Of a stretch of DNA of 64,000 nt, positions 44,033-52,639 are shown in pieces (positions within the stretch are counted from its first letter, which is position 1; every line of letters begins with the position of its first letter). The notes beneath the pieces were generated by a model, which searched no databases, was not told the origin of the DNA, and saw nothing but the letters and a program-made list of their open reading frames with translations. This stretch comes from SCN-70-22 sp046327755 (GTDB lineage: Bacteria > Gemmatimonadota > Gemmatimonadetes > Gemmatimonadales > Gemmatimonadaceae), in the NCBI GenBank assembly GCA_046327755.1, contig JAXLXW010000008.1, positions 1 through 64,000 of the forward strand, in the 5' to 3' direction. Position numbers and translations under genes: made by a program.

Positions 44033-46273
44033 ATGACGTTCGACGCCCAACTCAGTCTCTTCGCGTTGCTCATCTCCGGCGCGATGGCGGTGATGATCGC
44101 CACCGTGCTGCGATGGTTCTCGGACTCCAGGTCGTCGGCGCACTACCGGCACTGGGCGGCGGCGTGGGGGGCAGAGGGGGCGTACTACCTCATCGGCGCG
44201 CTGTCGTTCGTGTTGGCCCACCAGCAGGTGGGGAGCGTGGGGGTGCGGCTCGGCGTCTCGATGGCGACCCAGGTGGCGAATACGCTGGCCGGGGCGCTTA
44301 TGATCATCGGGGCGATCGGCTTCGTGCAACGACGCCTCGTGGACCGGCGGCAACTGGCCATCGCGCTCGCCGTGGCCGTCATCCTCGGGAGTGCGGTCTC
44401 GCTGGCCGCCTTCGCGATGGACTCGCGCAACCTGCGCCTGATCTATCACAGCGCCGTGACCGCGACCGCGTTCCTGGGGAGCGCCATCGTCATCTGGCGC
44501 TCGCTCGGCGAGCGCAATCGTCCCGGGCGCCTGATGGCGGTGGCGCTGGGGCTCTACGGCGCCTCGCACCTGCACTACTTCGTGTATTGGTCGATGCGCG
44601 CGGCCGGGCGTGTTCCGGAGTACCCATTCAGCCTGAACTGGCTGTCGCTCCTCGACCTGCTGTGGATTGCCTCGGTCGCGGCGACGATGGCGGCGATGGG
44701 GTTGGCCGATGAGCGTGCAGGGGGGAACCGCGCCATCGAGCGCCGTGAGCGGGAGTTCCGGCAACAGATCGAGTACTCGAGCGACATCATCGCCGTCCTC
44801 GACGCCTCGCTCGCCGTGCAGTACGCGAGCCCGTCGGCGCGGCGCCTCCTCGGCTGGGGCGAGGAGGCCCTGGGCCAGCACATCTTCGACTTCGTGAACG
44901 AAGGTGACCGCCCGCGGCTGGAGCGACAGTCGGCCGCCGAGCCCGCGGCGACCCCTCCCTTCCTGGCCCGCGTTCGACACAAGGACGGCAACTGGGTGCA
45001 GCTGGAGGTGGTGACGTCGCGCGGGGTGGACCTCGAGGGGAATCCGGTCGTCATCATCAACGCCCGCGACGTCGGAGAGCGCGCGCGGTTGGAAGCATCG
45101 CTGCGCGAGTCACAAAAGCTCGAGAGCGTCGGGCGACTCGCCGGTGGCATCGCGCACGACCTCAACAACATCCTCACCGTGATCGCCGGGCACGCGCAGC
45201 TCTCGCTCCCGGCGTCGACCGGGTTGGTGCGCGAAGGGCTGGTGGAGATCGGGGCGGCATCTCGCCGCGCGGCCGACCTCACGCGGCAGCTGCTCTCGTT
45301 CGCGCGGCGCCAGGTGGTCGCGCCACGCGTGTTCAACGTCTACGACACGGTGTCGGGCACCGCGCGCATGGCGGCGCGCCTCCTCCCGGAGTCGATCACC
45401 TTCCACATCACCCCGTCCGCTGCCGATCACTATGCGTTCGCCGACCCGGGGCAGGTGGAGCAGGTGGTGATGAACCTCGTGGTGAACGCGCGCGACGCGA
45501 TCCGTGGTGGCGGGGAGATCACGCTCGACGTCGACCACACGACGGTCGACCCGGGCGAGGATCCCGAGGCCCCCGCCGGGCACTACGTGACGATTGCCGT
45601 CAGCGACACCGGGAGCGGGATGACCGAGCAGGTGTTGACGCACCTCTTCGAGCCGTTCTTCACGACCAAGGCGATGGGCGAGGGGACGGGGCTTGGCCTC
45701 GCGACGAGCTATGGTATCGTCAGGCAGGCGGGGGGCTTCATCCGCGTCTCGAGCGAGCTTGGCGTCGGCTCGACGTTCACCGTGTACCTCCCGGAAGTTG
45801 CCGCGCCGGCCGAGTCGCCCGATACGGTACTGCCGTCGGAGGCGCCAGTCGCGGACGGCGAGGTCGTGCTCCTGGTGGAGGACGACGACGCCGTGCGGGC
45901 GCTGCAGGCCACGGTGCTCACCGGGAGCGGCTTCCGGGTCATCTCGGCAGGCGATGGACGCGAGGCGTTGCAACTGGCGGATGCCAATCCCGACGTGTGC
46001 ATCCTGGTGAGCGACGTCGTGATGCCGCGCATGGGCGGGTTGGAGCTGGCGCGGCGCCTGCGCGTGCGCTTTCCGCAGCTGGGGATCCTCCTCCTCTCCG
46101 GCTATCCGGGGGAGGTGGATTTCCTGAGCACGCTCCCGCCGGGAGCCGAGTTCCTGCAGAAGCCGGTGTCACCGTCCGAGCTGGTGAAGCGGGTGCACCG
46201 GCTGGTGGCGGCGAGCACGGTCAGCGCGACAGCCCCTGCAGGATCGTCCGCGCCTCCGCGAAGTACCCCTTGA
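44033..46273 (+). CDS. Multi-TM hybrid sensor histidine kinase (PAS-HK-REC)
   Basis: 746 residues. The N-terminal about 220 residues form about seven TM segments (FALLISGAMAVMIATVL; LDLLWIASVAATMAAMGL is the last), so the input is probably membrane-embedded. Then a PAS domain (about 240-350), HisKA box GRLAGGIAHDLNNILTVIAG, ATPase domain SDTGSGMTEQVLTHLFEPFF, and receiver (about 610-730) with LVSDVVMPRMGG. Start ATG 44033, 29 bases after the lyase gene. Its 3' end overlaps the convergent CehA/McbA gene by 53 bases. Confidence 0.9.
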   Translation: MTFDAQLSLFALLISGAMAVMIATVLRWFSDSRSSAHYRHWAAAWGAEGAYYLIGALSFVLAHQQVGSVGVRLGVSMATQVANTLAGALMIIGAIGFVQRRLVDRRQLAIALAVAVILGSAVSLAAFAMDSRNLRLIYHSAVTATAFLGSAIVIWRSLGERNRPGRLMAVALGLYGASHLHYFVYWSMRAAGRVPEYPFSLNWLSLLDLLWIASVAATMAAMGLADERAGGNRAIERREREFRQQIEYSSDIIAVLDASLAVQYASPSARRLLGWGEEALGQHIFDFVNEGDRPRLERQSAAEPAATPPFLARVRHKDGNWVQLEVVTSRGVDLEGNPVVIINARDVGERARLEASLRESQKLESVGRLAGGIAHDLNNILTVIAGHAQLSLPASTGLVREGLVEIGAASRRAADLTRQLLSFARRQVVAPRVFNVYDTVSGTARMAARLLPESITFHITPSAADHYAFADPGQVEQVVMNLVVNARDAIRGGGEITLDVDHTTVDPGEDPEAPAGHYVTIAVSDTGSGMTEQVLTHLFEPFFTTKAMGEGTGLGLATSYGIVRQAGGFIRVSSELGVGSTFTVYLPEVAAPAESPDTVLPSEAPVADGEVVLLVEDDDAVRALQATVLTGSGFRVISAGDGREALQLADANPDVCILVSDVVMPRMGGLELARRLRVRFPQLGILLLSGYPGEVDFLSTLPPGAEFLQKPVSPSELVKRVHRLVAASTVSATAPAGSSAPPRSTP

Positions 46274-48680
46274 GGCGCGGGATCTCGCTCCCCGCGTAGC
46301 CGGCGTCGAGGCGCTTCTCGTTCGCGCCTAACGCGGCCAGCAGGTCGGCGGCGGCCGCCTTGCGGGCGACGAGATCGGTGCTCCCCTTCCTGCCGATCCA
46401 GAGCGGCGCCGTGTGGGCGAAGGTGTACTCCCCCATCGCCGGCCACGCCGTGGTGTTGGGCCCCACGACGCGCGCCGCGACCCACCCGCCGGCGGGGACG
46501 CGGATCTTCCCGCGATACGTCGCCTTCCCCGACGCGTCAGGGGGCGCTTCGCTCCACACCGTCTTCCCGTTCACGACGATCGCGACGCTGTCGATGGCGA
46601 CGGCGGAGGCGACGTTCAGGGTGAAGGGGAGTTCGCGGCTGGCGGCGATGACGTCGCCGGGGAGCATCCCGTCCACCGTCAGCTGCACCATGGGGCCATT
46701 GGTGACGAACGAGCGCCCCGCCTTGAGCGCGGCGAAGTAGTTGGGCCAGTTGAAGGCCCCGTTGGGGTGCACGTAGACGCGCGTGGCGCCGACGGCCATG
46801 GTGCGGTGGAAGTCGGCCATCACGTCGGTCCCGCCGCTTGGGGCGATGGGGAAGCCGGCGTTGAGCAATCGATACCAGAGCTCCGTCGACCCGATCGAGT
46901 TGCTCCACAGGCAGACGAGCTCGATGAGGTCGACGTTGCCGTGCACGCCGTCGGCGATGAGCTCGACGGGGAGGGTGCTCATCGCCGCCTCGGTGAACGG
47001 GGTGCGCGTCCCGCTCACCGGGTGCACGTAGTACCCGGCCCCTCCTTGCGCGCGCCCGAAGGCGATGGGCTCGGCGTTGGTGCGATCGTCGCGCCCGTAG
47101 ACCTCGTAGCCGGGCCCCCAGACCCAGGGCCAGAAGAGCTGCGTGGTGCCGAGGAGCCCCACGTGGCCGAGGAAGTGGGAGCGGACCTCCTGCGCCCAGA
47201 AGACGAGCGGCGCCGAACCTAACGAACGCCAGTCGAAGAGCGGCTGGTCCTCGAAGCGGTTGTGGAGGTTGGCGAGCATCGGCGTGGCCACGTCGAGGTC
47301 CTCGCCGGCGAGGAGCGGAAGGAGGTCGGCCGGTGCGAGGGCAAGCGGGCCGCCATAGTTGAGGTGGAAGTGATGGTCCGCCGAGTAGTAGCCGGCGCTG
47401 CGCGCGTTCCACAGGGGCGCGAGTTCGAGCGAGGCGGTCGACTGCTCGCCGGCGCGCACGCGCACCGTTGCCGTGACTTCCTTGCTGGCGAGCCCCTTCA
47501 CCGCGCGGACGGTCACCTCGCCCGCGGGGACGTCGAGGGTGATCGTCCCCGGGGTGTAGAAGAAGACGCGCCCGTTCTGCCCGTCGAAGCGCGACATCCC
47601 CTGCGCCGGGATGAGCGGGTGCCCCGCGGCGTCGGTCACGTGGAGGCGGGCGGCGTTGCGACTGGCGGGTGAATCGTCGCAGGTGGGGCAGCGCGTCTCG
47701 ACGACGAGGCGCCCCGTCGGCGCTCCCCACTCCCACGCGCGCACGTCGACCCGTTGCGGCTCGCCCCCCACCGCGGCGACACGCCAGAGCTGCGGGACCT
47801 GCTGCGCATCGCCCTCGGAGTAGTAGATCCACTGGCCGTCGGCGCTCCATGCGGGGGCGATGGGGCGGCCGCCGGGGCGGGCGACGAGCTGCGTGGTGGG
47901 GCCCGGGCGCTCCACGGAGACGAGGCGGAGCTGCCACGATCCGTCGCCGGCAGGCCAGTTGTAGGCCAGGAGCTTCCCGTCCGGCGAGAGCGCGGGGCGC
48001 AGCTGCGAGACGATGTTCCCCATCAGGAGGGGGCGCTCCTTCCCGTCGGCCATGGAACGCACGCGCACCTGGTCACCGCCGCCGCGGCTCTTGCTGACGT
48101 AGAGCAGCGACGACTCGTCAGCCGCAACGAGTGGGCGCAGCTCGACGCCTGCCTCGGTGGTGATGCGCGCGCGCTGGCGCGTGGTGAGGTCGTAGCCGTA
48201 GAGATCGAGGTCGCCCCCCGTCGTGACGTTGGCGTAGACGAGACCGCGCCCGTCCGGGGTGAAGACCGGATCCATCGCCATCCCCCGATCGACCTCCACC
48301 TCTCGCCCGCTCGCCATGTCGCGCACGATCACCGCCAGCGTCCGCGAGTCATCGCGCACGAAGGCGAGCGCCTTCCCGTCCGGCGACCACGCCGGTCGCG
48401 AGTCGACGCCGGCGCCACTCGTCAGGCGCGTGGCGACCCCGCTCGCCAGGTCGAATCGCCAGAGCCACCCCCGCGACGCGAAGACGATCGCCCCATCGCG
48501 CCCCTGCGCGAAGTCCATCACCCCGGGGGCCATGATCGGGAGTTCGTAGCCTTCGAGGTAGACGTGATGCCCGTAACCCGCATTCTTCGGGTAGCGGTTG
48601 GTCCACTGGGCGGTGCCGTCGGTGGGGAGGACGGCGAGGGCAAGGACGGGAAGGACGGCGACGGCGAGGCGGCGGGGCAT
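46221..48680 (-). CDS. TolB-like propeller plus CehA/McbA-type metallohydrolase (secreted)
   Basis: 819 residues. Signal peptide MPRRLAVAVLPVLALAVLPT. Residues of about 60-330 form WD40/TolB-like blades (SRPAWSPDGKALAFVRDDSR, RPALSPDGKLLAYNWPAGDG). From about 440 a CehA/McbA-type PHP-like domain follows: YYSADHHFHLNYGG with metal-binding HHFH, ELIADGVHGNVDLIELV and IAPSGGTDVMADFH. Members hydrolyse carbamate or ester bonds, but many are uncharacterised. Common in Gemmatimonadota and Acidobacteriota secretomes. Confidence 0.85.
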   Translation of the reverse strand: MPRRLAVAVLPVLALAVLPTDGTAQWTNRYPKNAGYGHHVYLEGYELPIMAPGVMDFAQGRDGAIVFASRGWLWRFDLASGVATRLTSGAGVDSRPAWSPDGKALAFVRDDSRTLAVIVRDMASGREVEVDRGMAMDPVFTPDGRGLVYANVTTGGDLDLYGYDLTTRQRARITTEAGVELRPLVAADESSLLYVSKSRGGGDQVRVRSMADGKERPLLMGNIVSQLRPALSPDGKLLAYNWPAGDGSWQLRLVSVERPGPTTQLVARPGGRPIAPAWSADGQWIYYSEGDAQQVPQLWRVAAVGGEPQRVDVRAWEWGAPTGRLVVETRCPTCDDSPASRNAARLHVTDAAGHPLIPAQGMSRFDGQNGRVFFYTPGTITLDVPAGEVTVRAVKGLASKEVTATVRVRAGEQSTASLELAPLWNARSAGYYSADHHFHLNYGGPLALAPADLLPLLAGEDLDVATPMLANLHNRFEDQPLFDWRSLGSAPLVFWAQEVRSHFLGHVGLLGTTQLFWPWVWGPGYEVYGRDDRTNAEPIAFGRAQGGAGYYVHPVSGTRTPFTEAAMSTLPVELIADGVHGNVDLIELVCLWSNSIGSTELWYRLLNAGFPIAPSGGTDVMADFHRTMAVGATRVYVHPNGAFNWPNYFAALKAGRSFVTNGPMVQLTVDGMLPGDVIAASRELPFTLNVASAVAIDSVAIVVNGKTVWSEAPPDASGKATYRGKIRVPAGGWVAARVVGPNTTAWPAMGEYTFAHTAPLWIGRKGSTDLVARKAAAADLLAALGANEKRLDAGYAGSEIPRLKGYFAEARTILQGLSR

Positions 48681-49153
48681 GCGTGCGTGGTTGACGTTGC
48701 GGAGAAGGTGCAGCGCTAGGGGCGGGGCGGCTATGGGGGCGGAGGCTGGCGTCGGCGCGTGGTGCTCGGGGAGCTGGTCTCACACGAAGCCACGAAGGCA
48801 CCAAAGAGGGCCGGCGACTACTTCACCTGATCGCTCGCGGGGTCCTCTTCGCGCGTTCGTGTCTTCGTGTGAGATCGATCTTTGTCACGCCCACAGAGCC
48901 GCCCGGCGCAGCGCTCGCCGCACTGTCAGGCGGTCTCGGCGACGCGCACGAAGTTCAACAACCTCAACACGGAGGTAAACGGAGACACGGGGGACACGGA
49001 GGAGAGCGCGATCCGCGTCTCCCCCCGTGCCCCCCGTGCCTCCGTGCATCCCCCGTGTTGAAGCTGTTAGGCAGTCAGGCTGTTGGGCCGTTGTCCCTGC
49101 ACGCACGCGTGCAGGGACACTCCCGTCTCCCGTCCCCCGTCTCCCGTCCGCCC
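48681..49153. other. 473-bp spacer made mostly of palindromic repeats
   Basis: No gene seen. It contains an inverted pair with CACGAAG words (48779-48872), an imperfect ACGGAGG/CCTCCGT palindrome running from about 48955 (CAACACGGAGGTAAACGGAG) to 49060 (ending CCCCCGTGTTG), a perfect 12-bp dyad GTCCCTGCACGC/GCGTGCAGGGAC (49093-49118), and a (GTCTCCC)n repeat at 49119-49150 next to the NDH-2 stop codon. Confidence 0.7.
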
Positions 49154-50587
49154 TTACGCGACTTTCACGCTGCGCTCCATCCCCCCAGCCCCGCCCCGCC
49201 GTCCGCGGAACGCCCCACCCGTAATCAGCCGCGACCCGCGCTGATAGGCGAAGTACGCCCACGCCCACTGGATCAGCACCGTCACGCGGTTACGGAAGCC
49301 CACGAGGTACATGATGTGGACGAAGAGCCAGAGGAGCCACGCGGGGATCCCGGTGAAGTCCACCTTGCCGAAGGCGGCCACGGCGCGGTGGCGGCCGATG
49401 GTCGCGAGATCGCCCTTGTTGAAGTAGCGGAAGTCGCGGCGTTGCTGGTGGCGCAGGGTGCGCAGGATGTTCTTCGCCGCGAACGTTCCCATCTGGTTGG
49501 CCGCAGGTGCAACGGACGGCACCGGACGCCCGTCCTCGCGCACGAAGGCGGCAAGGTCGCCGGCGACGAAGATCTCGGGGTGGCCGGGGACGGACAGGTC
49601 GGGTTGCACCTGCACACGCCCGGCCTTGTCGAGCGGGGCGCCGAGCAGGCCGCCTAACGGTGAGGCGGCGTTCCCGGCGGCCCAGAAGATCGAGCGCGTG
49701 GGGATGCGTTCGTCACCCACCCACACCGCCCCGTCGTCGATGCGCGTGACGATCGAGTTGAGGCGGATGTCGACGCCCAGCTCGGCCACGTCGTGGAGCG
49801 CCTCCGCCGAGAGGTGCTCGTCGAAGGCCGGGAGGATGCGGTTGCCTCCTTCGAGGAGGATGACCTTTGTCTGCCGCGTGTCGATGCGCCGGAAGTCGTC
49901 GTGCATCACGTCGCGCGCGATCGTCGCCATCAGCCCGGCCAGCTCCACACCGGTGGGGCCGCCGCCGATGATCACGATCGTCTGCAACGCGTCGCGCTCC
50001 ACGGGGTCGGTGCACTGCTCCGCCTGCTCGAACGCCTGCAGGAATCGGTGGCGGACCTCGAGCGCGTCGTCGAGCGACTTGAGCCCGGGGGCGTTGGCCT
50101 CCCACTCGTCGTGCCCGAAGTACGCATGCCGCGCCCCCGCGGCGACGACGAGAAAGTCATACGACTCCTCGCCCCCTCCGTTGTCGAGGATCACGCGCCG
50201 CGACGCGGTATCGATGTGCGTCACGTCGCCCATCGCCACGCGCACGTTCTCGTGGTGGCGCAGGATCCAGCGGATCGGCACGGCAATATCCGACGGGGCG
50301 AGCGTCGCCGTCGCCACCTGATAGAGGAGCGGCTGGAAGAGGTGGTGGTTGGTGCGGTCGATGAGGACGACCTCCACCTCGTTCCCCTTGAGGGCACGCG
50401 CGGCAGCGATGCCGGCAAAGCCGCCGCCGATGATGACAACCTTAGGCTTCTTCACAGCGGGCTCCGATGAGGGGGCGGAGTTCGCGGGGTAGTCCGGGGC
50501 GGATGTCGCCTCGGGAATCAGGTGCTCGGCGGTGGCGGTAGGGAGCGCCAGGACGCGCCGTGCCCTGTGCTGTATGTGCTTCAACAT
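49154..50587 (-). CDS. Type II NADH dehydrogenase-like FAD oxidoreductase
   Basis: 477 residues. After an about 45-residue N-terminal extension, the FAD motif KVVIIGGGFAGIAAARAL appears at about residue 50; the NAD motif IVIIGGGPTGVELAGLMA lies at about 205; FVAGDLAAF is the second FAD motif at about 345. The C-terminal membrane-binding segment IPAWLLWLFVHIMYLVGF is typical of NDH-2, which passes electrons from NADH to quinone without pumping protons. Start at the first Met; a shorter form starting near the FAD motif is possible. Confidence 0.9.
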   Translation of the reverse strand: MLKHIQHRARRVLALPTATAEHLIPEATSAPDYPANSAPSSEPAVKKPKVVIIGGGFAGIAAARALKGNEVEVVLIDRTNHHLFQPLLYQVATATLAPSDIAVPIRWILRHHENVRVAMGDVTHIDTASRRVILDNGGGEESYDFLVVAAGARHAYFGHDEWEANAPGLKSLDDALEVRHRFLQAFEQAEQCTDPVERDALQTIVIIGGGPTGVELAGLMATIARDVMHDDFRRIDTRQTKVILLEGGNRILPAFDEHLSAEALHDVAELGVDIRLNSIVTRIDDGAVWVGDERIPTRSIFWAAGNAASPLGGLLGAPLDKAGRVQVQPDLSVPGHPEIFVAGDLAAFVREDGRPVPSVAPAANQMGTFAAKNILRTLRHQQRRDFRYFNKGDLATIGRHRAVAAFGKVDFTGIPAWLLWLFVHIMYLVGFRNRVTVLIQWAWAYFAYQRGSRLITGGAFRGRRGGAGGMERSVKVA

Positions 50588-50898
50588 ACCTGCGATGATC
50601 CTGAAGGAATGGGGCGTCTGCCCTATGAACTCCGCTGGGGGGCCGAGAGTGCCCGGACGGAGCGCAAGTCAAAGATCGGCATGGAGATGCAGGCGTTGAG
50701 CTGGTCGGGGAGATGGGGGACGGCCGTCCGGATGGGGGGAGAGCGGACGGGGGACAGGGGACGGGAGACGGGGGCGCGGCTTCGCCGCACGAGAGCGCCG
50801 GCGAGAACTCGGCGCGGGAGGTGGGTATCATTGCGACCGGAAGTGCCGGGGATTGGTTCCTCTCCCGTCCCTCGTCCCCCGTCTCCCGTCCGCCCTCC
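50588..50898. repeat. 311-bp spacer with two (GGGAGAC)n repeats in opposite orientation
   Basis: The plus-strand copy at 50744-50789 (GGACGGGGGACAGGGGACGG, then GCGGCTTCGCCGC hairpin) and the reversed copy at 50861-50895 (CTCCCGTCCCTCGTCCCCCG) frame about 70 bases. No gene between NDH-2 and the small membrane protein. Confidence 0.7.
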
Positions 50899-51186
50899 AT
50901 GCCGCCAACCCGAACGAGACTCCCCACCCCCGAGGAGCGCGCCGCCGAGCTGGCGGCGACGGAGCGAGCGGTCCGGCGGGAGATCCGGTGGGTCTACGCG
51001 CGAGCCGCGGTCCTCTGCCTCGTCTGGATGGTGATCGGGTTGGCGTTGGTGGGGTGGGCCGTGAACACGACCGACGAGCAGTCCGGGCTGATCGCCTTCT
51101 GGGGCGGGCTCTTGATCGGGAACGTCGGGATTCTCGCGACGCTCTTCGTGACGTTCAACCAGGCGGTGGCGGAGGGGTGGGTGTAG
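50899..51186 (+). CDS. Small two-TM membrane protein
   Basis: 95 residues from MPPTRTRLPTPEERAAELAA. A charged helix (about 10-30) is followed by two TM segments (AAVLCLVWMVIGLALVGWAV; LIAFWGGLLIGNVGILATLF) in a hairpin. No family recognised. Its start codon lies four bases after a repeat element. Confidence 0.65.
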   Translation: MPPTRTRLPTPEERAAELAATERAVRREIRWVYARAAVLCLVWMVIGLALVGWAVNTTDEQSGLIAFWGGLLIGNVGILATLFVTFNQAVAEGWV

Positions 51187-51485
51187 GGCGCGCGGCGTTA
51201 GGCGCGTGAACCGGGTTCGGCGCCGGTTCGTGCGAAGGGCAACTGCAGGTCTCACGCGAAGCCGCGAAGGCGCGAAGGGCGGGGACGCGCGCTGCGTGTC
51301 GCGTCGCGCAATGCGGTTTTCGTGGCTTCGCGGCTTCGCGTGAGACCGATCTTCCTCGCGCACGCACCACCGCTCGTGCCGCATTGCCCCGACCAATGGG
51401 TCCCAGCCTTCGCTGGACGGGTGGGCGAGGGCCGGGCTGCCTCGCACCTTCGCGCCGTTAGGCGCTCTCCCGTCTCCCGTCTCCC
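51187..51485. repeat. Spacer with TTCGCG palindrome and (GGGAGAC)n copy
   Basis: An inverted pair, CTCACGCGAAGCCGCGAAGG (from 51252) and GGCTTCGCGGCTTCGCGTGA (ending 51344), is followed by a reversed (GGGAGAC)n copy at 51441-51486 that runs up to the stop codon of the NTF2-like gene. No gene visible. Confidence 0.7.
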
Positions 51486-52046
51486 TTACGGCACCTTCTC
51501 GCAGTACGTCCCCCCGCGACAATACTCCGGCACGAACGTCTCGCTCTCCAGCAACCAGCGGCCGTCGATGCGTCGCCACTTGGCGAAGTACGAGCCACCG
51601 ACGGCGACCTTGCCATCGTGATCGGTCCATGAGCCGGCCCACGTCCCCGACTCGGCGGCCATTCCCCATGGCGCAAAGACGCGGACATCGCGCGGGGTGC
51701 GGCGGTAGGTGACGTCAGGGCGCGCCGTGAACTGCTCGGCGAATCGGTCCAGCACGACCTGTCGCCCGACGCTCGTCACCGAGTTGGAGGTGACGAGGAC
51801 GACGTGCGAGGCGAGTGAAGCGCCGATACCCGCGGTATCGTGACGGGCGATGGCGGCGTTGGAGCGTTCGCGCGTGGCGCGAATCTCGGCGGCGTCTGCC
51901 TTGGTCGACGTCGACCGCGTCGGCGCGGCGGACCGCACGGCGACCTGCGCCGATGCGCCAACTGCCAGCAGCAGGTGAGCGGTGCAGGCGAGGAACGCGC
52001 GGATGACGCGTGTCCTTGGCAGTTCGTGTCGGGTAGCCGTCCTCAT
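51486..52046 (-). CDS. Exported NTF2/SnoaL-like (DUF4440) protein
   Basis: 186 residues. Signal peptide around VIRAFLACTAHLLLAVGASA, then an NTF2-like domain: IRATRERSNAAIARHDTAGI, VVLDRFAEQF, WGMAAESGTWAGSW and YFAKWRRIDGRWLLESETF. Its ATG overlaps the stop of the HAM1-like gene (ATGA), so it is cotranslated with that gene. A role in the SIR2/HAM1 module is uncertain: the predicted export argues against direct contact with the two cytoplasmic proteins. Confidence 0.78.
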   Translation of the reverse strand: MRTATRHELPRTRVIRAFLACTAHLLLAVGASAQVAVRSAAPTRSTSTKADAAEIRATRERSNAAIARHDTAGIGASLASHVVLVTSNSVTSVGRQVVLDRFAEQFTARPDVTYRRTPRDVRVFAPWGMAAESGTWAGSWTDHDGKVAVGGSYFAKWRRIDGRWLLESETFVPEYCRGGTYCEKVP

Positions 52047-52639
52047 GGGTCGCGCGCCTCGGTCCGCGCAGTCTTGGACGTCATCTCCGCGAGGAAGAGA
52101 TCCCACGCCTTGATGAGTGGCGACGTGGAGCGCTTCTCGTGCATCCCCATCTCGCCGTAGGTCGTGGTGCACCCCTGCGGGATGAAGATCGGGTCCCAGC
52201 TGTTGCGGTTGTACTCACCGCGCGCCGCAAGCGCGACCTCACCGGTCGTCTCGCCGCGGAAGATGTGGATGCGGCGCCCGTCGCAGTACCCCAGGTAGGC
52301 GCGGGCAACGGCGCGGCGCGAGTCGCCCTCCCGGAGGAAGGCGGTCATGCGATCCTGCAGCGAGCGCCAGACGATGCGCCCGAAGACGCCGGGGAAGTCC
52401 TTCGCGTCGTCGAAGAAGAGTCCCCCATGCTCCACGATGCACGGGTGGTGCACGAGCTTGTACGCCTCGTAGGCCTTGAGGCGCACCACGTCCTCGAGGG
52501 CGGGCGACAGGATCTCCTGCACATTCTCGCGCACGGGCATCAGTTCGATCCCGTGCGGCGCCTTGGCGCCCCGCAGCTGCAGGAGGTCCGAGACTTCCTC
52601 GATCTTCGATTCGTTGCGGCTGACGAAGTAGAGCTTCAT
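52043..52639 (-). CDS. HAM1/ITPase-like protein with altered active site (KomB-like candidate)
   Basis: 198 residues of the non-canonical purine NTP pyrophosphatase fold. FVSRNESKIEEV matches the nucleotide-binding (S/T)xNxxK motif, FPGVFGR and SWDPIFIPQG are further family landmarks. The catalytic ADDSGL motif of RdgB is VEHGGL here (the second Asp is His), and the SHR base-recognition motif near the C-terminus is replaced by TSPLIKA. It may therefore bind a nucleotide such as (d)ITP rather than hydrolyse it (inference). ATGA overlaps on both sides tie it to the SIR2 gene and the NTF2-like gene. Confidence 0.85.
   Translation of the reverse strand: MKLYFVSRNESKIEEVSDLLQLRGAKAPHGIELMPVRENVQEILSPALEDVVRLKAYEAYKLVHHPCIVEHGGLFFDDAKDFPGVFGRIVWRSLQDRMTAFLREGDSRRAVARAYLGYCDGRRIHIFRGETTGEVALAARGEYNRNSWDPIFIPQGCTTTYGEMGMHEKRSTSPLIKAWDLFLAEMTSKTARTEARDP

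Noticed and set aside
48681..49153. tRNA or structured RNA in the palindrome-rich spacer
   Set aside because: No cloverleaf landmarks (GGTTCGAATCC-type T arm) are present; the structure is explained by inverted word repeats.
52043..52639. Ordinary housekeeping RdgB/ITPase
   Set aside because: The catalytic second Asp of the DDSGL motif and the SHR motif are changed, and the gene is coupled to a SIR2 gene instead of its usual neighbours.
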